A stretch of 64,000 nucleotides of DNA from Haloquadratum sp. (GTDB lineage: Archaea > Halobacteriota > Halobacteria > Halobacteriales > Haloferacaceae): the NCBI GenBank assembly GCA_028275165.1, contig JAQCNF010000169.1, positions 1 through 64,000 on the forward strand, given 5' to 3'. The position numbers and the translations under genes are program-made. This document shows, piece after piece, positions 24,782 through 35,114 of this stretch; the first letter of the stretch is position 1, and each line of letters begins with the position of its first letter. The notes under the pieces are model-generated. The model saw nothing but the letters and a program-made list of their open reading frames with translations, did not search any database and was not told the DNA's origin.

Positions 24782-25579
24782 ATGTTTAGTCATCGCAATC
24801 TTTCGGATCCTCTTGTCACTGTTCGCAAGCAATACGCTCCGGAGGCAACTGTTCTTGACGTGACTGGCGACTTTGAGACAATTCCCCCTGCGGCAGCCGA
24901 AGATCTTGGGCTCTTTGCAGACAAGCTTGAACCAGTCAGCTATCCTGACAGTTGGCTCACTAACACCGCACCCAAGCCGCTTCATAGATACGCGAGTAGT
25001 GACCTCACAATCGGTATGCCCGGCGACGGAACTGTTGTACGAACCGAGCAGACAGTCCCACCGACAATCTTAGTCAAAGGGCGTGCATCAGGTACTCCAA
25101 CTGGATTTTTGAATTTCCTTATCGCTGAAGCGCTGGTTGAGAGTAGCATTGGTCTTCCAGAGCACTTCTTAGGCTATTTTGAAGACGAATATACGCGCCT
25201 CGCAGATGCTGTTCCACTTGATCCTGCATCAACATATCAGATTGCTTCGGCATTGTTTGATGGCTGGATTGGACTCCACACGCGGTCAGTGTTCACCGAG
25301 TGGGAGGATTCGCACCCGAGGTTATATGATAGCTGGATTGATGCAGGAACTCGAATAGAGGGTCGACTCGGACGGCTTTCAGAGGCAGTCGCCCATGGCG
25401 AGACATCATTCGCGGAAGCGACTGAATATGCCTGCGCAGCGATCAAACATGGTCTTGAGATCCCACCTCCATTCGCTGCACTGGACACGCAAGCGTATCA
25501 GGAATACGGCGCTGAATATGGAATCAAATGGGCATCGAAGACATTTGACAAAATGGATACGAAAGAACAGACAGAATGA
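24782..25579 (+). CDS. Conserved haloarchaeal-type protein, unknown
   Basis: 265 acidic residues without membrane segments. The N-terminal half is mixed strand and loop with ILVKGRASGTPTGFLNFLIAEALVE; the C-terminal half is largely helical (YQIASALFDGWIGLHTR, ATEYACAAIKHGLEIPPPFAALD). No catalytic motif is recognised. Composition and length suggest a soluble cytoplasmic protein. It is convergent with the next gene, 12 bases apart. Confidence 0.65.
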   Translation: MFSHRNLSDPLVTVRKQYAPEATVLDVTGDFETIPPAAAEDLGLFADKLEPVSYPDSWLTNTAPKPLHRYASSDLTIGMPGDGTVVRTEQTVPPTILVKGRASGTPTGFLNFLIAEALVESSIGLPEHFLGYFEDEYTRLADAVPLDPASTYQIASALFDGWIGLHTRSVFTEWEDSHPRLYDSWIDAGTRIEGRLGRLSEAVAHGETSFAEATEYACAAIKHGLEIPPPFAALDTQAYQEYGAEYGIKWASKTFDKMDTKEQTE

Positions 25580-25591
25580 GTTGCGCCTTCG

Positions 25592-26179
25592 TCAACCCAT
25601 ATCAAACTGTGTAGTCACCGCGCCATCCTCATCTATTTGCATCGTCGCATCAAACAGCGAACGGAACCTCTCAATGGTTTCAGCGTCATGCACCTCGTTT
25701 GAAACATGAAACAGCCCAACGGCATCATATTCTTGGAGTTTGTCAATAACTCGTTTCGTGGCGGTGAGTGCCCCATCCACATGGGCATAATATGCCAGTT
25801 CTGTTACTGAATCCAAGCTGACTCTCAGCTTTCCGTCATGACTGTCCAGGAACGTCGTTGTTCGTTCAACAATTCCATCGAGATCGTCCGGAGACGAAAC
25901 ATAATGAACATGATCTGACTCGCGGCGAGAGTATCCCCGTTCAACAGAGAGTGTATCAAGAATAACTGCTCGAGATTCATCTACATCATAATAATCAAGC
26001 TTCTGTTCGACTTCTCGTGCTGTCGTTCGTGTCGAAATAACAAGAAAATGATCAGTATCTGTATTGAAAAAGTCCGTATCAATTCGGTCCGTTTCACCGA
26101 TGCTTGGGTGTAATAAAAGAATTCCAGTCCCACCTGGCACTGTGTCTGGAGTGTCCTCAATAGCAAGCCTGTAGTTCAT
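25592..26179 (-). CDS. RecA/KaiC-fold-like protein lacking Walker A, haloarchaeal
   Basis: The ATG at 26179 (MNYRLAIEDTPDTVPGGTGILLLH) gives 195 residues. The strand-helix layout, with HFLVISTRTTAREVEQKL, DTLSVERGY and LRVSLDSVTELAYY, follows the RecA-like fold of haloarchaeal KaiC/DUF835-like proteins. There is no P-loop (GGTGILLLHP in its place), so ATP hydrolysis is unlikely. A regulatory or signalling role is only inferred. Confidence 0.55.
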   Translation of the reverse strand: MNYRLAIEDTPDTVPGGTGILLLHPSIGETDRIDTDFFNTDTDHFLVISTRTTAREVEQKLDYYDVDESRAVILDTLSVERGYSRRESDHVHYVSSPDDLDGIVERTTTFLDSHDGKLRVSLDSVTELAYYAHVDGALTATKRVIDKLQEYDAVGLFHVSNEVHDAETIERFRSLFDATMQIDEDGAVTTQFDMG

Positions 26180-26380
26180 ACCATTATACGTGCACAATGG
26201 AACTTAATAGTTCTTCAGCGAACTGCCGGATATATATCGGCTGGAGATAGCTATATCCCACTCACCCCATCGAAGATAGCGCGATATCTCTGCCAGGTGA
26301 CGCAGCGATTCAACACACGATGAGTCAGCAGTGGTTTATTTATCTAAATATAATCCCTTCCAACGGCATCAGCACCAATT

Positions 26381-27061
26381 ATGAGTATTCAACAAGAATT
26401 TGACCAGTGGGCCGATTCTGGAAGAGACCGTGGGATGGAGGAGCGCCACTGGCATACCGCGAAACATGCCTTGGCCCGCATGCCAATTGAAAAAGGCGAA
26501 TCTATTCTTGACCTTGGCACAGGCTCAGGCTATGCACTCCGTGCACTTCGTGAGACGCAGCAGACTGGCAAAAGTATCGGTCTCGACGGAAGTCCACAGA
26601 TGGTACAAAACGCACGGGAGTACACTGAAGATGCACATCTCTCTTTTGTTCACGGCGACTTCCATCATCTCCCGCTCAAAGCAGGAAGTGTCGACCACGT
26701 ATGGAGTATGGAGGCATTTTATTATTCTGAGCGTCCGGTCAAAGTGCTTAGAGAGATTAATAGAGTGCTTCGAAGTGGTGGAACGTTCTTTTGCGCGGTC
26801 AACTTCTATGAAGAGTCTGAACACACACACGACTGGCAGAAGAAGATTGATGTCGACATGCAGCTCATGAATAAAGAGGAGTATCGAAACATATTCCATG
26901 AAGGTGGGCTATATGTGGCTGAGCAGGACACAATCGAGGATACTGAGACGGAAATTCCGCCGGCAGGGGCCTTCCCGACGTCAGAGTGGGAGAGCCGAGC
27001 TGCGATGGTTGACCGATACCGCACTTGGGGAACGCTGCTAACCGTTGGCGTCGCTCCCTGA
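26381..27061 (+). CDS. SAM-dependent methyltransferase (class I)
   Basis: The 226-residue protein has the class I methyltransferase motif I ILDLGTGSGYALRAL (about 43-57), GLDGSPQMVQNARE (motif II) and VHGDFHHLPLKAGSVDHVWSMEAFYY (motifs III-IV). It is closest in pattern to UbiE/methyltransferase-11 proteins. The substrate cannot be told from sequence. It is flanked by genes on the opposite strand and so is transcribed alone. Confidence 0.82.
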   Translation: MSIQQEFDQWADSGRDRGMEERHWHTAKHALARMPIEKGESILDLGTGSGYALRALRETQQTGKSIGLDGSPQMVQNAREYTEDAHLSFVHGDFHHLPLKAGSVDHVWSMEAFYYSERPVKVLREINRVLRSGGTFFCAVNFYEESEHTHDWQKKIDVDMQLMNKEEYRNIFHEGGLYVAEQDTIEDTETEIPPAGAFPTSEWESRAAMVDRYRTWGTLLTVGVAP

Positions 27062-27084
27062 GACGAGGTTAGATATTTGAATGC

Positions 27085-27867
27085 CTATATTTCTGTTTCA
27101 ATCGGTGCATTCCGCTCTTTCCAGTCGGTGAGACTTCCCTCGTAGAATCCCAGATGGGTAAATCCTAATTCGCGGAGGATCAAATAAGTATGACTGATCC
27201 GTCGCGCGGTGTTACAATATAGTACTACCTCTGTATCAGAGCTAATACCATGGTCAGCAAATATCGATCTAATGTCACGTGTATGTTTGATTCCACGCGT
27301 CTTCTCATCAATCACGACTCTCCAATCAATATTCACTGCACCCGGTATATGCCCTGCAACGTACTCCTCATCATCTCTGGTATCGAGAATCGTGACTGAT
27401 GGGTCATCGATGGCGTTAGCGACTGTTTCATGATCGACGATGAGTGATGAATCCTGATTGGAGAGCTGATAGCTGCTCTCTTGAGTGTTCGAGACCGCTG
27501 TAGTGGTTTGGTGGTGTATGTTCCACCGACTATAGTCTCCGTTGAGCAGATGAAGCTGGGAGCGGGAGTGCCCAAGTATTTCAGCAGTCACCAGAAACCG
27601 GGCGGCAAAGACCCCGTGCATATCATCATAAGCGACAATGGCCGTATCTTGGTCTATTCCAGCTTCTCTGATGAGTGATTGCCATTCAGCGGGGTCTGGT
27701 AGCATGCCCTTGCCAGCAGAGTCTCGAAAGCTGTCAAACGGGACGTTGACCGCATTTGGTATGTGACCAATTCCCTCAAATTCCCACGTATCGCGGACGT
27801 CGACAATCTGCACCGAGTCTTGATTTGATGCAACCCACTCTGGAGAGACGAATATCTGTTCACCCAT
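27085..27867 (-). CDS. tssA: Thiosulfate sulfurtransferase (rhodanese), two-domain
   Basis: 260 residues forming two rhodanese domains. The first (about 5-125) has DVRDTWEFEGIGHIPNA but no active cysteine. The second (about 145-255) has LDTRDDEEYVAGHIPGAVN and the active-site loop VVLYCNTARRISH, so the catalytic Cys is present although the loop is unusual. It transfers sulfane sulfur from thiosulfate to an acceptor. It is divergent from a second rhodanese gene. Confidence 0.88.
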   Translation of the reverse strand: MGEQIFVSPEWVASNQDSVQIVDVRDTWEFEGIGHIPNAVNVPFDSFRDSAGKGMLPDPAEWQSLIREAGIDQDTAIVAYDDMHGVFAARFLVTAEILGHSRSQLHLLNGDYSRWNIHHQTTTAVSNTQESSYQLSNQDSSLIVDHETVANAIDDPSVTILDTRDDEEYVAGHIPGAVNIDWRVVIDEKTRGIKHTRDIRSIFADHGISSDTEVVLYCNTARRISHTYLILRELGFTHLGFYEGSLTDWKERNAPIETEI

Positions 27868-28105
27868 ATCTACACTAATTTGGCTGGATGCTTCAAACTG
27901 ACAGACTTCTAATTAGCAGACCTGTCAGAGAAACCGGAATATATATCTCGTATCCTGTTCGTTGAGATGAAACGTACGGTTCGTACGCTAACGTTCGTTG
28001 TTCTTCAGGCGTTTTATCGGCAATTTTTGCATATTTGACGGAGGATGGGCAGCACACGCCGTAGTTGTGGGAATTATACCGATACCCGACATAGTTGCAT
28101 ATGTA

Positions 28106-28972
28106 ATGAGCGAATCAGGCTATGCGAATGATGTCTTAGTGACGCCCGAGTGGGTGGAAGACCATCTTGATGAGTTCCAGAGCGACGACCCGTCACATCG
28201 TCTGGTTGAGGTCGATGTGGACACAGAGGCGTATGATGAAGGTCATGCCCCGGGGGCAATTGGGTTTAATTGGGAAACACAGCTGCAGGACCAGACCAAC
28301 CGAGATATTCTTGATAAACAAGACTTCGGTGATCTGCTTGGATCCCACGGTATTTCCCCTGACTCGAAGGTTGTCTTGTATGGAGACAATTCAAACTGGT
28401 TTGCTGCGTATACATATTGGCAATTTAAATACTACGGACACGATGATGTTCAACTACTGGATGGTGGGCGTGATTACTGGGTATCGAATGAGTATCCACT
28501 GACCGAGGAGGTGCCAGAGTACTCGCCCGTCGAATATACCCCAGATGGACCGTATGAGTCAATTCGTGCTTATCGCGGTGAGGTTGAAGAGGCCATCGAC
28601 GATGGACTACCGCTCGTTGATGTCCGATCTCCAGAAGAATTTAGGGGAGATATTCTTGCACCGCCGGGACTCAATGAGACTGCTCAGCGAGGCGGTCATA
28701 TTCCGGGTGCCTCAAACGTCTCATGGGCTGCGACAGTGAACGACGACGGAACGTTCAAATCAGCCGAAGAACTCCGTGAGATGTATGAAGAACACGGCAT
28801 CGATGATTCTGAAAAGACAGTTGCCTACTGCCGTATCGGTGAGCGATCATCAATTGCATGGTTTGCGCTGAGTGAACTCCTTGGCTTCGATAATTGTGTC
28901 AATTACGATGGATCGTGGACCGAGTGGGGGAACCTCATTGGTGCACCTGTTGAGACAGGCGAAGCAGACTAA
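28106..28972 (+). CDS. tssB: Thiosulfate sulfurtransferase (rhodanese), second copy
   Basis: The ATG at 28106 (MSESGYANDVLVTPEWV) gives 288 residues; the upstream extension is hydrophobic and has no match to the family. The first domain is inactive (VVLYGDNSNWFA at the loop position). The second carries LVDVRSPEEFRGDI and the canonical thiosulfate sulfurtransferase loop YCRIGERSSIAWF. It is paired head to head with the rhodanese at 27085 across about 240 bases, so the two may share a control region. Confidence 0.88.
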   Translation: MSESGYANDVLVTPEWVEDHLDEFQSDDPSHRLVEVDVDTEAYDEGHAPGAIGFNWETQLQDQTNRDILDKQDFGDLLGSHGISPDSKVVLYGDNSNWFAAYTYWQFKYYGHDDVQLLDGGRDYWVSNEYPLTEEVPEYSPVEYTPDGPYESIRAYRGEVEEAIDDGLPLVDVRSPEEFRGDILAPPGLNETAQRGGHIPGASNVSWAATVNDDGTFKSAEELREMYEEHGIDDSEKTVAYCRIGERSSIAWFALSELLGFDNCVNYDGSWTEWGNLIGAPVETGEAD

Positions 28973-29089
28973 TTAACTGTTATACTTTCCAACCACACTC
29001 GGTGGGCAGATACACCACTGTAATCGTCAAGAGTCACCCGACCTTAGACCGACGCCTGATGGACTACCACGCTGAGCAGGGTTTCCGCA

Positions 29090-30595
29090 TTATGAAATCA
29101 AAACGTTCGCAATCGATGGTGTGAGAAACGCTTCAATGAACCCTGCGATAACAAATAACGGTATCAGCCCGAGAAGCACACGAAACGCATACTTGATCGC
29201 ATTAGCTGTTTCACTTATTGAGTAATATCCACGAAGGGCTTGCACTCCAACAGCTCCGAGCCATAGGCCAAGGCCTCCTCCAATGGCGATTGCTGGGAGT
29301 TCAATAATTCCGTGAGGAGCAACAAGAGCAACGAATGCAGCAAACGTCGTTGCCCCACCGACTGCTCCGACGACTACGCCATTGAATATAAGATTGGTTA
29401 TCGTTGGCACTCCTGCGATGATTCCACCAAGGCCTAAGTCTGCTGCAACAAGCCAATTGTTAATCGAGAGATTGACGAAGGTTCCGATGGGAAGACTCCC
29501 GAAGACGGACCCAATATTGGTTTCGGCTGGTAATTCAGTGTCTATTCCTGCGGTTATACTCCATCCTATGAGGCTCCCAAGTGCAAAGACAGAGGCTGAA
29601 GCGATATTTGCGAGTGGGTGTGACCGCACGAATCTGAGAAGTGTCTGTGCCCCATCTCTTCCCGTTTCTACGAATCGACGGCGGAGCGTGAGTGTGTATG
29701 TTGAGCGGAAGTTCCGCTCTGCATAGATAGACGTTTTAAACCCATCAACGATAGCCGGAAGCACGATAGCAGTTCCGAGTGTCAGTATTCGAATTGCCCC
29801 TCCGAGCGCTGCGATCGCTGCCAGCACACCCGCTACGACAACCGCCCCGAGCGCGACACCAACGTATCCAACGATAATCATTGGTCGCTGAAACGGCAAT
29901 TTAACACTCTGTGAAACGGCATCAAGTCCTGTCCGTTTATCAATTACAACTGCCTGTTCAGCAAAAGCGAATACTAGTATCCATGTAAGTATCAACACTC
30001 CACTCACAACCCCGCCAACAGAGACAGCCACAGCAACTGCGATTGGACTTGCCTGATCTACTGACCCACTGATGTTTGCTGCGATAAGAAGCCCGACAGC
30101 GACAAACAGAGTCACCCCGAGATAGAAACTCAACTTGACAATTAACAACGCACGCCAATGTGTAGCCAATGTATGTAGACTATCCTCTATTGGCCGTTGT
30201 TGGCGGAGTAAGCTATGAATACCCCCGATCGTGACTGCACTGCTCAGCGCAGAGAACAAAATGAAAAGCCCAACCGCAGTCGCAACTCCCACTCCCGTGA
30301 TACCGAGGATGGTCGGCGTTACCGCTGTCTCAACAGCGTCACGGAGCAGTCCAACCACTTCTCCGTTCGGCATCGAAGATGATTCAACTGATGCCTGAGT
30401 TTGAGTGACTGTCTCAGCCAAGCTGTCGAATGTCTCACGAGTAGATAGAATCCATCCGATGAGACCAAGTGTGATGAGGATCGGCACTCGAGCAACCGTG
30501 CCGAGTCCGCTCGCAAATAAATACAGTGTCAATACGATGCGCGGTTCATACCACAGCATTCGTAAACTGGCTCGCAGTGACTTTATCGGGTTCAT
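29090..30595 (-). CDS. SpoIIM/DUF95-like integral membrane protein
   Basis: The 501-residue protein has about ten hydrophobic segments. The C-terminal 190 residues carry the SpoIIM (DUF95) signature VAPHGIIELPAIAIGGGLGLWLG preceded by TNLIFNGVVVGAVGGAT. The N-terminal 300 residues are a separate multi-helix membrane region with a topology like that of other prokaryotic polytopic proteins of unknown role, so this looks like a two-module fusion. Archaeal members have no known function. Confidence 0.75.
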   Translation of the reverse strand: MNPIKSLRASLRMLWYEPRIVLTLYLFASGLGTVARVPILITLGLIGWILSTRETFDSLAETVTQTQASVESSSMPNGEVVGLLRDAVETAVTPTILGITGVGVATAVGLFILFSALSSAVTIGGIHSLLRQQRPIEDSLHTLATHWRALLIVKLSFYLGVTLFVAVGLLIAANISGSVDQASPIAVAVAVSVGGVVSGVLILTWILVFAFAEQAVVIDKRTGLDAVSQSVKLPFQRPMIIVGYVGVALGAVVVAGVLAAIAALGGAIRILTLGTAIVLPAIVDGFKTSIYAERNFRSTYTLTLRRRFVETGRDGAQTLLRFVRSHPLANIASASVFALGSLIGWSITAGIDTELPAETNIGSVFGSLPIGTFVNLSINNWLVAADLGLGGIIAGVPTITNLIFNGVVVGAVGGATTFAAFVALVAPHGIIELPAIAIGGGLGLWLGAVGVQALRGYYSISETANAIKYAFRVLLGLIPLFVIAGFIEAFLTPSIANVLIS

Positions 30596-30674
30596 ACTGA
30601 ATGGCAGCTATCTAATATCAAAGAACTTGTGAACGCGCCGATGGCTACAAACAACTCCTGTGTGTTGAATACGT

Positions 30675-31286
30675 ATGGAAAATCTTGAGGAAAAACTCAA
30701 AGACGCAAATGAAACTGCTTTCTCCCGACTTGGCTCCTCGAAGGCATTGTATGCATTGACAAATGGCGAGATGGAAGCCGCTCCGATCACGAACGCAGTA
30801 GCAGCTGATAGTGCTCTGACGTACGATATTTGTCGGCAGTGGGCGGGAGAGCTAACAGATCCGCTCGGTTCAGCTGTCGAAAAGATAGCAACAACTGCAG
30901 GTGACAGACATCAAGCAATAAACGACAACATCACAGAACCGGCTGACTCAACTATCAAAACAACGCTCACGCAGATGACGCGTCCGCCAGCTCGGGCTGG
31001 CGGGTTATTTGGGTGGACACTCGTCCGCGAAGAGCGACTTGGGCAGGTCACTGGATTCTTTGTGGGAAACGCTGACCCGCGGGCTGCCTCCCAATTTCGC
31101 TCATATCGAGCAGAAGTTAGCACTGAGGCCGATCAACTTGCCGAGGCAATTGTCACACAGTACAACGATACCGATTCACAACAGGAGGCAGTTAACAGAG
31201 CTGCAAACGATATAATTGAAGCAGCTTATGATGAGTACGTCACGACGCTACAATCACTTGGGATTGAGCCAAAAAATGTCTGTTAG
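30675..31286 (+). CDS. Helical haloarchaeal protein, unknown
   Basis: 203 residues, mostly helical, acidic and without membrane spans. Conserved-looking parts are FSRLGSSKALYALTNGEME and FFVGNADPRAASQFRSYRAEVSTEADQL. The four-helix character and repeated small residues suggest a bundle fold, perhaps ferritin/rubrerythrin-like, but no metal-binding ExxH pattern is seen. It is divergent from the SpoIIM-like gene. Confidence 0.6.
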   Translation: MENLEEKLKDANETAFSRLGSSKALYALTNGEMEAAPITNAVAADSALTYDICRQWAGELTDPLGSAVEKIATTAGDRHQAINDNITEPADSTIKTTLTQMTRPPARAGGLFGWTLVREERLGQVTGFFVGNADPRAASQFRSYRAEVSTEADQLAEAIVTQYNDTDSQQEAVNRAANDIIEAAYDEYVTTLQSLGIEPKNVC

Positions 31287-31316
31287 TCGTTAGACAGCCA
31301 GCCCGGAGTGAAACAC

Positions 31317-31580
31317 TTACTCAAGCCTTGATTTACGCTCTAAAATGAGCTGTTGAGCCTCTTGAATCGATGCCTTCGATGCATCTTCGGTCGCTCTTTT
31401 CATGACCTCAAGTGTATTGAGAAGCTCGTCTAACTCGCCAGAGGAGATAGTCACATCATCTGTAGCCATCTCTGCGAGGGCATTTGAGCGCTGATACAAT
31501 TGCCGCTGATTATCACCGCTCGCTGCAGCACTTGCCACCCGCAAGGATTCACTTGCTTGTTGAAGGAGTTCATCAGTCAT
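31317..31580 (-). CDS. Small helical protein, unknown
   Basis: The ATG at 31580 (MTDELLQQASESLRVASAAA) gives 87 residues with heptad-like hydrophobic spacing, probably two long helices. It is acidic and has no cysteines. It lies between two + strand genes, with its promoter facing uvrB. Function unknown; small helical proteins of this kind are widespread in haloarchaea. Confidence 0.6.
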   Translation of the reverse strand: MTDELLQQASESLRVASAAASGDNQRQLYQRSNALAEMATDDVTISSGELDELLNTLEVMKRATEDASKASIQEAQQLILERKSRLE

Positions 31581-31668
31581 ACTTATACACAACAGCGTAT
31601 CGATAAAAAGTACCTAACGTATCGGTCAGGCGACCTGCTCAAGTAGCTCTGGTCCGTATAAGCGAGAG

Positions 31669-33771
31669 ATGAGCGATACTACCAAGTCTGGTCCACTTAG
31701 CCCCGACAGACCTACTGTGGTTCGTGATTTTTCTGTTGATGCGCCATTTGACCCTGCAGGCGACCAACCAGCAGCAATCGAAACGCTCGCAAATGGATAT
31801 GCATCAGGGATGGATGCACAAACACTGCTGGGTGTGACCGGCTCTGGCAAGACAAATACGGTTTCGTGGGTTCTTGAAGAAATCCAACGCCCCACGCTTG
31901 TTCTTGCACATAATAAAACGCTCGCAGCACAACTGTATGAGGAGTTTCGTAATCTCTTTCCTGAGAACGCTGTCGAATATTTTGTTTCGTATTACGATTA
32001 CTACCAGCCAGAGGCATACGTTGAACAGACAGATACGTATATTGATAAAGATATGTCGATCAATGAAGAGATCGACCGGCTGCGCCACTCTGCAACCCGG
32101 TCTTTACTCACCCGTGACGATGTCATTGTTGTCGCCTCTGTCTCGGCTATCTATGGGTTGGGTGATCCAACAAATTATACTGATATGGCTGTTCGTATCG
32201 AACGTGACGATCAGATCAACCGCGATGACCTACTACAACAACTCGTTGAATTAAATTATGAGCGGAATGATGTAGACTTCCAACAGGGAACATTCCGCGT
32301 TCGTGGCGATACGGTTGAAGTATTTCCGATGTACGGTCGATACGCTGTCAGGATTGAGTTCTGGGGCGATGAGGTGGACCGGATGATGAAACTCGATCCG
32401 CTCTCAGGCGACGTCATCTCTGAAGAACCTGCGATACTCGTTCACCCGGCAGAGCATTATTCAATCCCCGAGGAGAAGCTCCAATCAGCAATCACCGAGA
32501 TTGAGTCGCTCATGCAAAGCCGGATTCGTTACTTTGAGCGCCAGGGGAATTTGGTAGCTGCACAACGCATCGAAGAGCGAACAACGTTCGACATTGAGAT
32601 GCTCGAAGAAACTGGCTACTGCTCCGGCATTGAAAATTACTCGATCCATATGTCTGACCGCCAGTCAGGTGACCCTCCATACACTTTGCTGGACTATTTC
32701 CCAGATGATTTCCTGACGGTTGTCGACGAGTCACATCAGACACTTCCACAGATTCGTGGGCAGTTTGCTGGTGATAAGTCTCGAAAAGACTCCTTAGTAG
32801 AAAACGGGTTTCGTCTTCCGACTGCATATGATAATCGACCTCTAACGTTCGAAGAATTTGAGGAGAAAACGGACACACTTCTCTTTGTTTCTGCAACTCC
32901 CGGTGAGTATGAGCGCACGAACTCAGAGGAGGTCGTTGAACAAATTGTTCGTCCGACCCATCTTGTTGACCCAGAGATTGAGGTGGCGGATGCAACTGGA
33001 CAGGTCGACGACTTGCTTTCACGCATCACTCACCGTGTTGACCGCAATGAACGTGTCCTCGTCACGACGCTTACAAAGCGGATGGCCGAAGACCTCACAG
33101 AATTCTTGGACGAATCAGGTGTCTCAGTCGCGTACATGCACGATGAGACAGATACATTGGAGCGACACGAACTTATTCGTGACCTTCGACTCGGCAATAT
33201 CGATGTCCTCGTCGGCATTAATCTTCTCCGTGAAGGACTCGATATTCCTGAGGTGTCGCTTGTTGCAATTCTCGATGCCGATCAAGAGGGATTCCTCAGG
33301 TCCACGACAACTCTCGTCCAAACAATGGGGCGAGCGGCACGAAATGTTGACGGCGAGGTAGTGCTCTATGCTGACGAAGTAACTGATTCGATGCAGGATG
33401 CAATTGACGAGACAAGCCGTCGACGTCAGATTCAGCGACAATTTAATGACGAACACGATTTCGAGCCCAAAAGCATCGAGAAAGCCGTCAGCGAGGCAAG
33501 CCTTCCAGGCAGCGACAGCACTGAATCAACATATTCTAACGAGAGCCCGACAGACAAAGAGTCCGCTCGTGCACAGATTGAGAGTCTCGAGACACGCATG
33601 GAAGAAGCAGCGTCAAATCTTGAATTTGAGCTTGCAGCAGACATTCGGGACCGGATTCGCGAACTCCGCCGTGAGTTCGGTTTAGATGACGACGATGCGG
33701 CTATTGAGCCGGAGCAAGAGTCGGGCGATGAAGGAATTCCAGTTGATGAGCAAAGCTTTCTTAACGACTGA
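31669..33771 (+). CDS. uvrB: Excinuclease ABC subunit B
   Basis: The 700-residue helicase-like subunit loads onto DNA damage with UvrA and recruits UvrC. It has Walker A GVTGSGKT, the damage-probing beta-hairpin [11 protein letters not shown], the DESH box [10 protein letters not shown], motif [20 protein letters not shown], and a C-terminal UVR domain ([21 protein letters not shown]) that contacts UvrC. It is complete, with an acidic haloarchaeal extension after the UVR domain. uvrC lies 18 kb away in the same window; uvrA is absent. Confidence 0.97.
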   Translation: MSDTTKSGPLSPDRPTVVRDFSVDAPFDPAGDQPAAIETLANGYASGMDAQTLLGVTGSGKTNTVSWVLEEIQRPTLVLAHNKTLAAQLYEEFRNLFPENAVEYFVSYYDYYQPEAYVEQTDTYIDKDMSINEEIDRLRHSATRSLLTRDDVIVVASVSAIYGLGDPTNYTDMAVRIERDDQINRDDLLQQLVELNYERNDVDFQQGTFRVRGDTVEVFPMYGRYAVRIEFWGDEVDRMMKLDPLSGDVISEEPAILVHPAEHYSIPEEKLQSAITEIESLMQSRIRYFERQGNLVAAQRIEERTTFDIEMLEETGYCSGIENYSIHMSDRQSGDPPYTLLDYFPDDFLTVVDESHQTLPQIRGQFAGDKSRKDSLVENGFRLPTAYDNRPLTFEEFEEKTDTLLFVSATPGEYERTNSEEVVEQIVRPTHLVDPEIEVADATGQVDDLLSRITHRVDRNERVLVTTLTKRMAEDLTEFLDESGVSVAYMHDETDTLERHELIRDLRLGNIDVLVGINLLREGLDIPEVSLVAILDADQEGFLRSTTTLVQTMGRAARNVDGEVVLYADEVTDSMQDAIDETSRRRQIQRQFNDEHDFEPKSIEKAVSEASLPGSDSTESTYSNESPTDKESARAQIESLETRMEEAASNLEFELAADIRDRIRELRREFGLDDDDAAIEPEQESGDEGIPVDEQSFLND

Positions 33772-33835
33772 GCCATCTGTGCCAAACCCCGAAGCCTGAG
33801 GAGACGGCTCTCAAATCATTTGGCCCCGAAATGAC

Positions 33836-33994
33836 TTACACTTCGGTGTTATCTCCGCTACTGAGATTACTATTTTCCATATGTCGCGTTCGATAGAGGT
33901 TTACTAACAGTCCGGCGATGAACATTACCATTCCAGTGATGATGACCCACAGGAGCTTTGGATGCTCTATGCCAGTATGGAGTAGTGAAACCAT
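33836..33994 (-). CDS. Small single-helix membrane protein
   Basis: The ATG at 33994 (MVSLLHTGIEHPKLLWVII) gives 52 residues with one membrane span (about 13-33) and a polar tail. The longer upstream frame is basic and Cys-containing and is rejected. It is convergent with uvrB. No family recognised. Confidence 0.5.
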   Translation of the reverse strand: MVSLLHTGIEHPKLLWVIITGMVMFIAGLLVNLYRTRHMENSNLSSGDNTEV

Positions 33995-34297
33995 GTCCAA
34001 CCAAATGAAACCGACTATATCATATCTTTCGTTCTCATATTTGCAATTTCGCTCCGATTTGAAGCACATTTGCAATCGTCGCATATCCAGGATATCTGAT
34101 TAAATTCTGGAGTGGATCATACGGAGGTGTTGAAACCGGTGGTTGACGAACATCGGCTGACTATCCAACCTGACACAGCGCGCGGCTCACTCACGGTCAC
34201 TCAGTTCACCCAGCGGCTTGGAACCGTAACGCGTTTCATCGATCCCCTGTAGCATACTGAAACAGTGTCTTTACCGCCGAACTCTATATCAACATAT

Positions 34298-34822
34298 ATG
34301 TTTAGCATCAATGTACCCGTTCCGACTGAGGTTGCACGCGTCCGCGAGACATTATATCATGAGTTGGCCGGATTTGAACGCATCCGTAACCGACACACAC
34401 TGGTGCTAAAGCGGATCGATACTTCCGATTCTGGGGGCCAACGCCTTCATCGAGTCCGTGAACGGGTTCGTGAGTGCCTCCGCTCATCAAAGATGCCTGT
34501 CCAGAGGTCGATTCATCTAAAAATCGACACGATTGATTTTTTCGACGACCCCCCAGCCGGGAGTGCTCCGGTTGTTTATTTTCATGTTGACAGTGACCCG
34601 CTCCGTTATCTCCACTTGTATCTATGTGGTCAATTCAATCCCGTTGAGGAAATCGAAGCAACAGATTATGTGCCTCACGTAACACTCGCACGCGGTGGAT
34701 CAGTTGATAATGCTCGACGAGTCTGTTCGAATGTTTCTTTCGAACCGATTTCGTGGCAAGTAAATGAATTGCATATCTGGGATAATCGATATCGTGAAGT
34801 CGGAGCTTCGGTTTCAATTTGA
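34298..34822 (+). CDS. 2H phosphoesterase / 2'-5' RNA ligase-like protein
   Basis: The ATG at 34298 (MFSINVPVPTEVARVRETL) gives 174 residues and matches the family N-terminus. Two motifs of the 2H fold are present: RHTLVLKR in the first half and PHVTLARG in the second. The second is a clean HxT; the first has Thr directly after His, so it is atypical. Such enzymes hydrolyse 2'-5' or cyclic phosphates on RNA or nucleotides. No RNA-processing neighbour is present. Confidence 0.65.
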   Translation: MFSINVPVPTEVARVRETLYHELAGFERIRNRHTLVLKRIDTSDSGGQRLHRVRERVRECLRSSKMPVQRSIHLKIDTIDFFDDPPAGSAPVVYFHVDSDPLRYLHLYLCGQFNPVEEIEATDYVPHVTLARGGSVDNARRVCSNVSFEPISWQVNELHIWDNRYREVGASVSI

Positions 34823-34910
34823 ATAAAATACCTCCCAATGTGAGTGACATGAACTGCCTCGGGGTCGCAGATAGGCTCCGAAACACTTAGTTTGTGATCT
34901 GTCGAGTGAA

Positions 34911-35114
34911 TCACATAGCGCTGTCGATGACATCAATCTCACATAGCAGGAAAACTTTTAATCCAGACCAGTGTTTTCGAGCGTCAACCACTCCAGGGTA
35001 CTTGTATATGAGTGCGTGGTTGTGTACTTCTCGACAGGTTCGAATATGATTCCACGCAGTTTTGCCAGTGGTTGCGTCCTCGGAAACTCCTCGATACTGA
35101 AACGCCTCTTCAAC
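34911..35114 (-). pseudogene. TnpB N-terminal fragment
   Basis: From a TTG at 35114 the - strand frame reads LKRRFQYRGVSEDATTGKTA, then WNHIRTCREVHNHALIYKY, resembling the start of haloarchaeal TnpB proteins (a Trp/Ala-helix followed by CR-x2-NHAL). It then runs out of similarity and stops at 34911. Only about 67 codons remain and there is no catalytic part. The rest of 34823-35312 shows no other gene. Confidence 0.45.

Noticed and set aside
34140-34260. Possible tRNA or repeat copy near gttcaccc at about 34205
   Set aside because: No acceptor stem, anticodon arm or terminal stem can be drawn; the gttcac match is isolated.
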